Below are positions 36,940-44,297 of a stretch of 64,000 nt of DNA, piece by piece (positions within the stretch are counted from its first letter, which is position 1; each line of letters begins with the position of its first letter). The DNA lies in assembly GCA_016716365.1 (NCBI GenBank), contig JADJWM010000007.1:310001-374000 (forward strand), in the 5' to 3' direction. The notes beneath the pieces are model-generated. The model saw only the letters and a program-made list of their open reading frames with translations, had not been told where the DNA came from and did no database searches. This DNA comes from Chloracidobacterium sp. (GTDB lineage: Bacteria > Acidobacteriota > Blastocatellia > Pyrinomonadales > Pyrinomonadaceae). The translations under genes were made by a program, and so were the position numbers.

Positions 36940-38016
36940 TCAAGGCCTCTCGATATTCGCCGAAGGGCGATTTGCGGCTGGACGATTCGACGGCGAACGG
37001 TTCGCCGCGGGCGATGAAGTCGGGCGAGTATTCGCCCGGTTGGACATTGTCGGCCGGTTCGTCATAGTAGGGACGTTTGCCGCAGGGGCGGCCCCATTCG
37101 CATTCTCACTATCACCCGGCTGCGCCGGATCGGCTGCCGTGGGCCGCGGCGTAGCGCGGGTCGCAGTGGTCCCTGGAGCGGCCGAGTTCGCATCGGCGGC
37201 CGGTTCGGTTCCGAAATCTATCTGCCCTCGGAGCCAGATCTCATTCAGGTTCGCCTCGGAAATGGTCAGTTCGATGTTCGCCTGATTAGGCTCCGCCGGT
37301 TGCTGGGGCAACGAAATCTCTTTACCGTTCAGGGAAAGCTGGGCAAACTGTGCCCGCGATCTTGAGTAGCGAAGACTAAGGCTTTGCTTCGGTTCGAACG
37401 TTACCGAGTTACCAGGCTTGATCAATGCTTCGCTACTCTTTCCGTCAGTTACAGATCGAAGCCATACCTCGTCGCCCGCTGCCGAAAAGGCCACCTTCAA
37501 GTTCGACATCGTCGGGGCCTGAGCACCCGTGGCAGGGGTTGTAACGTTCGCTCCGGTATTCGAGGCGGCCAAGTTGCCGATCGCAGGCGAATTCACGGAG
37601 GCCTGGTTGTCGGTCTGCTGATTCTGAATGTAGTTGACCAGGACCAGGATCCCGGCGGTCATGAGGCCAAGAATGATCACCGCGAAAATTACCGTCGGAA
37701 TGAACGATGACGCCGCGCGGTCGTCCGTCAAGACCTCCGGACGGTAGCTCTTCAGCGAGCCCTCTTCTGATGCTTCTTCAGCGGCTACGAAGCGGTTGTA
37801 TTCCTTAAGAGCTTCCTGTTCATCGACGCCGACGTACTTGGCATATGAGCGAATGAAGCCCTTGTTGAAGATCCCGCCCGGCAAGGTCTTATAATCATCC
37901 GCATCGATGGCCTTGAGATAGAGGGGCGAGATGCGGGTTTGTTCTGCGACCTCACTGATCGAGATCCCCCGTTCCTCACGAGCGATCCTTAATTTTTCGC
38001 CGAGAGTTTGCGACAT
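36940..38016 (-). CDS. RodZ-like HTH and membrane protein
   Basis: 358 residues from ATG 38016 (MSQTLGEKLRIAREERGISI). An HTH_25 domain of the Cro/RodZ type (residues about 3-75, ISISEVAEQTRISPLYLKAI), a linker, one membrane helix (about 112-133, FIPTVIFAVIILGLMTAGIL), a Gln/Asn/Ala-rich spacer, and a C-terminal DUF4115-like beta domain (about 180-275, DEVWLRSVTDGKSSEALIKP, LRYSRSRAQFAQLSLNGKEI). The last 80 residues are low-complexity Pro/Ala/Asn/Arg, a second spacer. RodZ links MreB to the cell wall in rods; whether this protein does is unknown. It diverges from the BMC operon, with 197 bases between the starts. Confidence 0.85.
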   Translation of the reverse strand: MSQTLGEKLRIAREERGISISEVAEQTRISPLYLKAIDADDYKTLPGGIFNKGFIRSYAKYVGVDEQEALKEYNRFVAAEEASEEGSLKSYRPEVLTDDRAASSFIPTVIFAVIILGLMTAGILVLVNYIQNQQTDNQASVNSPAIGNLAASNTGANVTTPATGAQAPTMSNLKVAFSAAGDEVWLRSVTDGKSSEALIKPGNSVTFEPKQSLSLRYSRSRAQFAQLSLNGKEISLPQQPAEPNQANIELTISEANLNEIWLRGQIDFGTEPAADANSAAPGTTATRATPRPTAADPAQPGDSENANGAAPAANVPTMTNRPTMSNRANTRPTSSPAANRSPSNRPAANRPSANIERP

Positions 38017-38213
38017 TCTAAATGACCGGACAAGGGTGCATAAATGCAATTCCCAAAAGGCCTTAAACCTAAAATATAGCTTTCGCCCGTTTCCAAAGTC
38101 AATCAGTTCGTTGATGATTGCCTTTTGGGAACGCGGTTTTATCGGGGTTGTGGTTTTGGTTTGACGGTCCGCTATATTAGAATCACGTAAGCTTTGATTG
38201 AGAGGAAAAATAA
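38017..38213. promoter_or_regulatory. Divergent promoter region of the RodZ-like gene and the BMC operon
   Basis: 197 bases between two divergent starts. TATATT at 38173-38178 is a candidate -10 for the BMC operon, but no well-spaced -35 is seen. The ribosome site GAGAGGAAAAA stands before ATG 38214. No other structure was found. Confidence 0.35.
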
Positions 38214-38609
38214 ATGAGTTCTGAAGCGCTCGGGATGGTCGAAACAAAGGGTTTTGTGGCTGCGGTCGAGAGTGCGGACGCGATGGTCAAGGCCGCGAAC
38301 GTCCAACTTCTCGGGAAGGAATACATCGGCGCCGGATATGTCACGATCTTTGTTCGCGGGGACGTCGGTGCGGTCAAGGCGGCGACCGATGCCGGTGCCG
38401 CGGCGGCCCGAAGGGTCGGCGAACTGATCAGCGTCCATGTGATCCCGCGGCCCCACAACGAGGTTGAGCGGGTAATCCCGAAAGGCGGAAAAGTTGGCTA
38501 CAGTCCCGACGAAAAGGCCATTTCCGGCGGCGGACGTCAGTTGACCTCGGGTGACGCCAGCTCAGGCGCGGCCGCCACCGCACAATCCTCCAGATCAAAG
38601 ACCAAATAG
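38214..38609 (+). CDS. Bacterial microcompartment shell protein (BMC-H) with C-terminal extension
   Basis: 131 residues. The BMC domain (residues about 5-82) is canonical: SEALGMVETKGFVAAVESAD, AMVKAANVQLLGKEYIGAGY, then VTIFVRGDVGAVKAATDAGA and HVIPRPHNEVE. Hexamers of this family tile the faces of protein-shelled microcompartments. The 45 residues beyond the domain are flexible (Gly/Ser/Ala-rich, ending RSKTK), as in some other shell proteins. First gene of a six-gene operon (38214-41929) that also has a second BMC-H gene at the far end. The two BMC domains are clearly similar to each other. Confidence 0.95.
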   Translation: MSSEALGMVETKGFVAAVESADAMVKAANVQLLGKEYIGAGYVTIFVRGDVGAVKAATDAGAAAARRVGELISVHVIPRPHNEVERVIPKGGKVGYSPDEKAISGGGRQLTSGDASSGAAATAQSSRSKTK

Positions 38610-38675
38610 GCTTAGCGGCTGCGTTCGGCGTTTAGTCGGACGACCGGATATATCGCCTGAGCGGGTTCTACGTCA

Positions 38676-40397
38676 ATGGGGGATACCGATCTCACTTCAC
38701 AACAGGAAGCCAGGGATGCCGTAGAGGCTGCCCATCGGGCTTTTCTGACCATCGAACGTTTCGATCAGGCTCGGATAGACGAGATCTGCGAGGCGATGGC
38801 GCACGCCGCCCTTGGCGATGCCGCTCGACTTGGCCAGCTTGCCAATGAGGAGACCGGCTTTGGAAAGGCCGAGGACAAGCGGGAGAAGAACCGATTCGCG
38901 GCCGAAGATGTTTGGACCTACTTCCGCGAACTTAAAACCGTTGGTGTCGTCTCTGAATCGAAGACCGTCGTCGAGATCGCATCTCCGCGCGGTGTAGTTG
39001 CCGCTATAATCCCCTCGACCAACCCGACCTCGACCGCGATCTTCAAGATCATCATCGCGATCAAGTCCCGTAACTCCATAGTTTTATCGCCGCATCCATC
39101 GGCCGCGCGGTGCATCGCCGAGACCGCCCGGATCATGCGCGATGCCGGCGTCAGGCAAGGGCTTCCGGCCGAGGCGATAATCTGTCTTACAAACTCGACC
39201 ATTCAAGGCACCGAGAGCCTGATGCAGCATAAGAAGACGGCCGTGATCCTCGCCACCGGCGGGATCGGGCTCGTTCGGGCGGCATACTCATCCGGAAAGC
39301 CGGCTTTCGGCGTCGGCCCGGGAAATGTGCCCGTCTTTGTCGAGCGGTCCGCGGATATTCAAAAGGCCGTCTCGGACATACTTGCCGGGACCTGTTTTGA
39401 TAACGGGACGATCTGCGCATCAGAGCAGTCTGTGGTCGTCGATGCACCCATCAGCAACGAAGTTCGCGAGCAGTTCAAAGCCCAGGGCGGCCATTTCTTA
39501 AGTCCTGCGGAGGCAGATGCCGTCGCCGGCGTTCTTTTGACGCCTCAGCGGACCCTGAATCCCGGCATCGTGGGAAAATCGGCGGAGTATATCGCTAATC
39601 TTGCGGGCATCACGATCCCGGCCGGTACAAGATGCCTGATCGCCGATTGCGGCGGCGTTGGCCGTGATTTCCCGTGGTCGATCGAGAAGCTGTCGCCCAC
39701 ACTTGCGTTCTTTGTGGCCGACGGCGTAGAGAATGGAGCGAACCGCTGCGAAGAGGTCCTGCGGTTCGGCGGGATGGGCCACACGGCCGGAATGCACACC
39801 CGCGACCGGGCGGCGGCGATCCGTTTCGGCCAGCAGATGCCGGCCGCGCGAGTAGTGATCAATTCGCCGACGACACACGGAGCGATCGGCCTTACGACCG
39901 ACCTCCCTCCGTCCATGACGCTCGGATGCGGGTCGTGGGGCGGGAACGTGACTTCCGACAACATTTCCCCGCTTCACTTAATGGACATCAAGAGGGTCGC
40001 TTTCGAATCAAAGCCGCTAGGTGTCGCGGCTGCAAAGCGGTCGCCGGGCCTGGCAGGCACCGCTCAACCGTCCGCCGCTTTGCCGAAACGAGAGCAGATC
40101 GCGGCGATCGTGGACAGTTTCCTGAGCAAGAAGCTCGCCGAGGAACCGGAGCCGCCGAAGGCCTCGGCTCCGGCTGCCAGCGAGCCGCCGTCCCCGGTCC
40201 GCACAGTGATCCATGAGTTGAGGCCGATCGCGGCCGATGAGAATGGGACCAAACGCGAACCGGTCGATTTTGTCAGCGAGAGCGACGTCCGCGAGGCGAT
40301 CGAACGCGGAAAGAAGATCTACATCACGTCGAAAACGATCCTTACGCCCGCGGCCCGTGACCTTGGCGAAGAAAAGGAGGTATTTGCAAAGGTATAG
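38676..40397 (+). CDS. CoA-acylating aldehyde dehydrogenase (EutE/PduP-like) with a C-terminal extension
   Basis: 573 residues; EutE and PduP are about 465. The catalytic part (residues about 15-460) has the Cys loop FDNGTICASEQSVVVD (Cys at about residue 246), IPSTNPTSTAIFKIIIAI for cofactor binding, and GGMGHTAGMHTRD. It turns an aldehyde and CoA into acyl-CoA and NADH inside a microcompartment. After a helix (PKREQIAAIVDSFLSKKL, about 468-486) that looks like an encapsulation peptide and a Pro-rich link, there is a 40-residue tail (PVDFVSESDVREAIERGKKI and TSKTILTPAARDLGEE). That tail is a recurring motif in BMC-linked enzymes. The substrate aldehyde is not known. Confidence 0.9.
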   Translation: MGDTDLTSQQEARDAVEAAHRAFLTIERFDQARIDEICEAMAHAALGDAARLGQLANEETGFGKAEDKREKNRFAAEDVWTYFRELKTVGVVSESKTVVEIASPRGVVAAIIPSTNPTSTAIFKIIIAIKSRNSIVLSPHPSAARCIAETARIMRDAGVRQGLPAEAIICLTNSTIQGTESLMQHKKTAVILATGGIGLVRAAYSSGKPAFGVGPGNVPVFVERSADIQKAVSDILAGTCFDNGTICASEQSVVVDAPISNEVREQFKAQGGHFLSPAEADAVAGVLLTPQRTLNPGIVGKSAEYIANLAGITIPAGTRCLIADCGGVGRDFPWSIEKLSPTLAFFVADGVENGANRCEEVLRFGGMGHTAGMHTRDRAAAIRFGQQMPAARVVINSPTTHGAIGLTTDLPPSMTLGCGSWGGNVTSDNISPLHLMDIKRVAFESKPLGVAAAKRSPGLAGTAQPSAALPKREQIAAIVDSFLSKKLAEEPEPPKASAPAASEPPSPVRTVIHELRPIAADENGTKREPVDFVSESDVREAIERGKKIYITSKTILTPAARDLGEEKEVFAKV

Positions 40398-40403
40398 GAT
40401 CAA

Positions 40404-41036
40404 ATGAAACGAGTGTTGGTTCTCATTGCTTTTGTTTCGGTGTTTGGGATGCAGCCTGCGGCCCAGACAGCGGTGCCGGCAGTCCCGGATCCGGTCACGG
40501 TCGGGCTTCTGATCGACAATTCCGGATCGTATCGTTCTATCTTTGAGCGGGTCATCAAGTCCGCGAATGCGATCATAGAAGAACTAAAAGAGAGTGACCA
40601 GGCCTTTGTCATTACCTTTGTCGATACGCCGAAGATCGTGGTTCGCCAGGATATCACCGGAAATAAAGCGGACCTGCGGGACGCGGTCGAAAATATGTTC
40701 ATTGAGGGCGGACAGACAGCTTTGATCGACGGCGTGATGTCCGCAACGCGTTACTTCGATGAACATACAAAGCCGTCGGCCGAGGTCCCAAGGGTACTTT
40801 TGATCATTACCGACGGCGATGAACGTGGGAGCACCGCATCGATCGAAGAGGCGGTGCGGGCGCTGAAGAGTTCGGGCATCAGAGTACTGGTACTCGGGCT
40901 CTACGACGAAAAGATCTACCCGAAGCTGATCGACCGAATGATCAAGGAAACGAACGGAGCGAAGTTTGTACCGAAGACCCCGAAAGAGGTCCCCACGGCC
41001 GTCGAGGGCGTGATCAGTGCGATAAGGAGTAATTGA
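40404..41036 (+). CDS. Secreted VWA-domain protein
   Basis: 210 residues, starting 6 bases after the aldehyde dehydrogenase stop. A signal peptide (MKRVLVLIAFVSVFGMQPAA, Q) is followed by a single VWA domain: MIDAS DNSGSYRS (D-x-S-x-S), IEGGQTALIDGVM, and the third metal-binding segment ITDGDERG. Metal-dependent ligand binding is probable. It is similar in length and motif order to the VWA parts of the two genes at 42006-43085 and 43102-44106. Being exported, it cannot lie inside a cytosolic microcompartment, which makes its place within the BMC operon notable. Confidence 0.88.
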   Translation: MKRVLVLIAFVSVFGMQPAAQTAVPAVPDPVTVGLLIDNSGSYRSIFERVIKSANAIIEELKESDQAFVITFVDTPKIVVRQDITGNKADLRDAVENMFIEGGQTALIDGVMSATRYFDEHTKPSAEVPRVLLIITDGDERGSTASIEEAVRALKSSGIRVLVLGLYDEKIYPKLIDRMIKETNGAKFVPKTPKEVPTAVEGVISAIRSN

Positions 41037-41048
41037 CCCGAGCGATTG

Positions 41049-41474
41049 ATGCCCGAAGCGATCCTTGAAAAAGAGTTGTGCTCATCCTGCGGTTCCGACG
41101 TACGCGAGGGTTCCCAGTTCTGTTACAACTGCGGTGAAGCGGTTGGTTCGGGGCCTCCCCCACCCGCCATCCTAAAACCGGACGAACCGATCGACTCTCC
41201 GCCGATCGGGCCGCCCGGGACGCGGCTTCGGGGTCCGTCGGCTCCAAAACGAATGGCCACCTCCGACGGTCTGATCAAGGCCGGACCAGGGAGGCCCGAA
41301 CAGAGAAAAAGGCCCGCTGCCACTAGACCGGAAACCCGGCCGGGTCGAAATGAAAAGATCGAGATCGAGTGGGTAGAACCCGGAAGGTCCCCGTCGATCC
41401 GATTAATGATAACCGCCCTTGTTCTCGCGTTTTTTGTCGGGTTGATGCTGTTGGCGGCAGTGGTCCTGAAGTAG
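41049..41474 (+). CDS. Zinc-ribbon protein with C-terminal membrane helix
   Basis: 141 residues from ATG 41049, with AAGGAG rather far upstream (about 19 bases). An N-terminal zinc ribbon (CSSCGSDVREGSQFCYNCGE, residues about 11-30) is followed by a Pro/Arg-rich unstructured region (residues about 35-110), and a single C-terminal helix (LMITALVLAFFVGLMLLAAV). The ribbon would face the cytosol and the tail anchor the protein in the membrane. It lies 12 bases after the VWA gene and 11 before the mini membrane protein. Possibly it tethers something at the membrane; function unknown. Confidence 0.75.
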   Translation: MPEAILEKELCSSCGSDVREGSQFCYNCGEAVGSGPPPPAILKPDEPIDSPPIGPPGTRLRGPSAPKRMATSDGLIKAGPGRPEQRKRPAATRPETRPGRNEKIEIEWVEPGRSPSIRLMITALVLAFFVGLMLLAAVVLK

Positions 41475-41485
41475 CCTTTCGACCA

Positions 41486-41590
41486 ATGGAAATTGCTATC
41501 GGCGTTTTCTTTCTTGCGATCCTCTGCGGCGTGCTGCTGTTCGCCGCACTCATCGTGCTTTACAAACTGGCCAGGCGGAGAGGAAAATAG
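41486..41590 (+). CDS. Small single-helix membrane protein
   Basis: 34 residues: MEIAIGVFFLAILCGVLLFA and on, ending LYKLARRRGK. It has one strong membrane helix and a basic cytosolic tail, typical of a real small membrane protein. It fills the gap between two operon genes with 11 bases before and 18 after, in the same direction. The ribosome site is weak, so the call rests on its composition and position. Confidence 0.5.
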   Translation: MEIAIGVFFLAILCGVLLFAALIVLYKLARRRGK

Positions 41591-41608
41591 CTGCCGGCCC
41601 ATCATTTT

Positions 41609-41929
41609 ATGCAGGCACTCGGAATGATCGAATGTTTTGGACTCGTCGCAATGATCGAGGCGGCGGACGCGATGGTCAAGGCCGCCAACGTAGAGCTTAT
41701 CGGCTATGAAAAAGTAGATGCCGGGTTGGTGACCGCGATAGTTCGCGGTGAGGTCGGTGCGGTCAAAGCCGCGGTCGAGGCGGGTGCCGCCGCGGCCCGC
41801 AAGGTTGGTACCGTCACCGCGGTGCACGTGATCCCGAGGCCTCACAGCGAGGTTCCGTCGGGCATCCCGGTCATCGAGACAGGCGAAACGAATCGAAAGA
41901 AAATATCGGGTTCGGTGCCTGAAAAGTAA
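41609..41929 (+). CDS. Bacterial microcompartment shell protein (BMC-H)
   Basis: 106 residues. The BMC domain (about 1-80) has MQALGMIECFGLVAMIEAAD, AMVKAANVELIGYEKVDAGL, then VTAIVRGEVGAVKAAVEAGA and HVIPRPHSEVPSGI. It is close to the shell protein at 38214-38609 (shared AMVKAANV, RGxVGAVKAA, VHVIPRPH), so the two probably arose by duplication and may form mixed tiles. Last gene of the operon, followed at once by a terminator. No BMC-P or BMC-T gene is seen in the window. Confidence 0.95.
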   Translation: MQALGMIECFGLVAMIEAADAMVKAANVELIGYEKVDAGLVTAIVRGEVGAVKAAVEAGAAAARKVGTVTAVHVIPRPHSEVPSGIPVIETGETNRKKISGSVPEK

Positions 41930-41936
41930 CAAGAAA

Positions 41937-41959
41937 GCCGCCGTTATCGGCGGCCTTTT
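41937..41959 (+). terminator. Terminator of the BMC operon
   Basis: GCCGCCG (41937-41943), loop TTAT, CGGCGGC (41948-41954), then CTTTTA. It lies seven bases after the last BMC stop and between two converging transcripts. Confidence 0.88.
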
Positions 41960-42005
41960 ACTTTCTTGCCTTTGAGAATGAGAATTGAGGCCGGCAGAAC
42001 GCCCA

Positions 42006-43085
42006 CTAATTCGGCTTGGTCGTTGCGGGTGTCGCTGCGGCCGGTTGTTCGTTTTCAGCCGTTCGCCCTGCCTTCGTGATCGCGATCCTCTTCTGCTTAC
42101 CCGGACCGTCATCGATGGAAACCCTTATGTTCCTGTAGGTGCCGTCCTTTCTATCATTGGTCGGGATGTAGCCGATCGAATACTGAAGACGCAATTCGGA
42201 ACCGATCTCCTGGGCGATGCCGGGCAGTTCGGAAACCGCGTTCGGGAAATAGGCCCTGCCGCCGGTTTCGGTTGCAAGCCGCTGAAGGAATGCCTTCGCC
42301 TTTGACTGCGGGCTCTTCGATATGAAACCACCCTCCTTACTCAGGTCGTTGACGAACCCGATCGCGAAGATCTGTACATCCGACTCGCGAAGCATTTCGA
42401 ATAACTGAGCCTCGGAGTAATAGCTGTCCCGGTCTTCTCCGTCAGAAACGATGATCAGGGCCCGGCGTTTCTTATCTTCCTTACCTCGCTCCTTCTCATA
42501 CTCGCTTACCTTTTCGGCAGCGAGATACACCGCGTCGATGATCGCGGTTTGGCCGCCCTCGATATACAGATTATCGAGTGCATCGTTCAGATAGGACTTA
42601 TTAGTCGTGAAATTCTGCTCGATCGTGATCTTATCGCGGCTTACGAAACGTATGACGATCGTCTCGTCCATCGGTTTGTTGGCCCCGACGAGGATCTTGC
42701 CGGCCTCGATCACCTTCTCAAGCTGTTGGCGAAGGGAGCCTGAATTGTCGATAACGAGGCCGTAGTTGGTCGGGACCTCCGAGAACGAGAAGAAGTCGAT
42801 CCGCTGGAGGACGTTATCTTCGTAGATCTTGAAATCGTTCTGAGCCAGTCCCGTTATCGGCCGATTGTTTCGGTCGACGACTCGCACGTTAAGGTTCACG
42901 AGTTCGGTATCGACGGTGATGACGCCTTCTTCTTCCTTGATCACCGGCGGAGTTGGAGTTGGCTTGGCGGACGACGCCGTATTTGCCCCTGTTTTGCTCT
43001 GAGCTGAGGTTCGAATTGAATTATCGATCAGGACCGCGCCTAAAATGAGGAAAAAAAGGGCAGGTATAAAGAGAAAACGATTCAT
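42006..43085 (-). CDS. Secreted VWFA-related protein
   Basis: 359 residues from ATG 43085; earlier starts add a poor head. After the signal segment (MNRFLFIPALFFLILGAVLI) comes a small beta domain with the pattern VDTELVNLNVRVVDRNNRPI, then TGLAQNDFKIYEDN, which is the usual opening of VWFA-related proteins common in Acidobacteria. The VWA domain (about 105-290) has MIDAS DNSGS, IEGGQTAIIDAVY and VSDGEDRDS. The end has the family's SIGYIPTNDRKDGTYRNIRV. Sixteen bases separate it from the next VWFA gene, so the two are probably one transcript, convergent to the BMC operon. Confidence 0.9.
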   Translation of the reverse strand: MNRFLFIPALFFLILGAVLIDNSIRTSAQSKTGANTASSAKPTPTPPVIKEEEGVITVDTELVNLNVRVVDRNNRPITGLAQNDFKIYEDNVLQRIDFFSFSEVPTNYGLVIDNSGSLRQQLEKVIEAGKILVGANKPMDETIVIRFVSRDKITIEQNFTTNKSYLNDALDNLYIEGGQTAIIDAVYLAAEKVSEYEKERGKEDKKRRALIIVSDGEDRDSYYSEAQLFEMLRESDVQIFAIGFVNDLSKEGGFISKSPQSKAKAFLQRLATETGGRAYFPNAVSELPGIAQEIGSELRLQYSIGYIPTNDRKDGTYRNIRVSIDDGPGKQKRIAITKAGRTAENEQPAAATPATTKPN

Positions 43086-43101
43086 ATGGCCGTTGTTCCG
43101 T

Positions 43102-44106
43102 CTATCTGTAATTGGAGGCCGGTGTCGCGTAGTAGCCCTCGCGGCCTCGCACACTTAGACGCTGAAAACCGCGTGGCTGTTTGACGCGAACTTTCACCTT
43201 ACGCCATTTCCCGTCGGGCCGAAAATCGGTTGGAGTATAGCCGATCGAGTATTGGTGGCGCAGCTCGAGGGCGATCCTTTCGAAGATCTCTTCCATTTCG
43301 ACGTTACTTGTAGGATAGAACGCTTTTCCGCCGGTCACCGAGGTCAGTTCGTCAAGAAACGCCTGGCCTTGCATGCCGATCGAACTGCCGGCATCGCCCG
43401 AATCGAGGATCCCGACGGCATAAGTGACAACATCCGATTCCTTCATCAAACGCCTTACTTCGCCGAAATTGTACCGCGAGGCATTATCCTGTCCATCGCT
43501 GATGATCAGGAGGGCACGCTTCTGATGAGCGCCCCGGGTGACGCGTTCGATGCCGAGATAGACGGCGTCGTAGAGAGCAGTGTTTTGCTTAGGCTGAACC
43601 AGCGTGAGTTTGTCGAGCAGTGCGTCGCCGTCCCGGGTTCGGTCGAGCAGGAGTTGGGCCCGGCTGTTGAACGCTATCAGGAAATACTCATCGGAAGGGT
43701 GACTGGAAGCCACAAACTTACTTAATGCATTCTTTGCTCTAAGGACCTTTTGACCACTCATCGAACCGGAAACGTCAAAAAGGACACCTATCGAGACCGG
43801 GGCGTCGCTATCACTGAAAAAGGTGATCTCCTGTTCCTGATTGTTGTCAATTATCGTGAAGGCACTTTTAGTCAAACCGGAAACGTAGCGCCCGTAAAGG
43901 TCCGTAACGGTCAGGGTGAGCGTGACAAGGTCCGTCCGGATCGGGATCGGCCTTGTGATGTCGTCATCAGGTGGCGTGGGCTCAGGTGTCTGCGAGACTG
44001 CAACGCCCGACACGCAAAAAAGGACAAGCGACATCCAGGCCGCCTCCTTCAAAGCCTTTAGGATGGTCGGGAAGAAACGACCCGAGGAGTAACTGAGTTC
44101 ATTCAT
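43102..44106 (-). CDS. Secreted VWFA-related protein
   Basis: 334 residues from ATG 44106 (MNELSYSSGRFFPTILKALK), where a signal segment (AAWMSLVLFCVSGVAVSQ) follows; the frame upstream to 44298 is unlikely. It has the same plan as its neighbour: IRTDLVTLTLTVTDLYGRYV, SGLTKSAFTIIDNNQ, then a VWA domain with MIDAS DVSGSMSG, NTALYDAVYLGIERV and ISDGQDNASR, and the C-terminal SIGYTPTDFRPDGKWRKVKV. Probably an adhesion or scaffold protein of the envelope. A gap of 191 bases lies between its start and that of gspF on the other strand. Confidence 0.9.
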   Translation of the reverse strand: MNELSYSSGRFFPTILKALKEAAWMSLVLFCVSGVAVSQTPEPTPPDDDITRPIPIRTDLVTLTLTVTDLYGRYVSGLTKSAFTIIDNNQEQEITFFSDSDAPVSIGVLFDVSGSMSGQKVLRAKNALSKFVASSHPSDEYFLIAFNSRAQLLLDRTRDGDALLDKLTLVQPKQNTALYDAVYLGIERVTRGAHQKRALLIISDGQDNASRYNFGEVRRLMKESDVVTYAVGILDSGDAGSSIGMQGQAFLDELTSVTGGKAFYPTSNVEMEEIFERIALELRHQYSIGYTPTDFRPDGKWRKVKVRVKQPRGFQRLSVRGREGYYATPASNYR

Positions 44107-44297
44107 TGGATCACAATCAATATTAGGTGACCTAAACGACTTTTCGCAAGACAATTTTTCGATGTATCGTAAAAGAAAATGGTTGTTCGGCATCCTTCGT
44201 TTTTGTATGATTCCAAATGGGCGCAACTTTCCTGAGTATTCGGCGTGAAAGCATTTTGGGATGCGCCGACATAAGCCGCACTCGATCGAATTAAACA

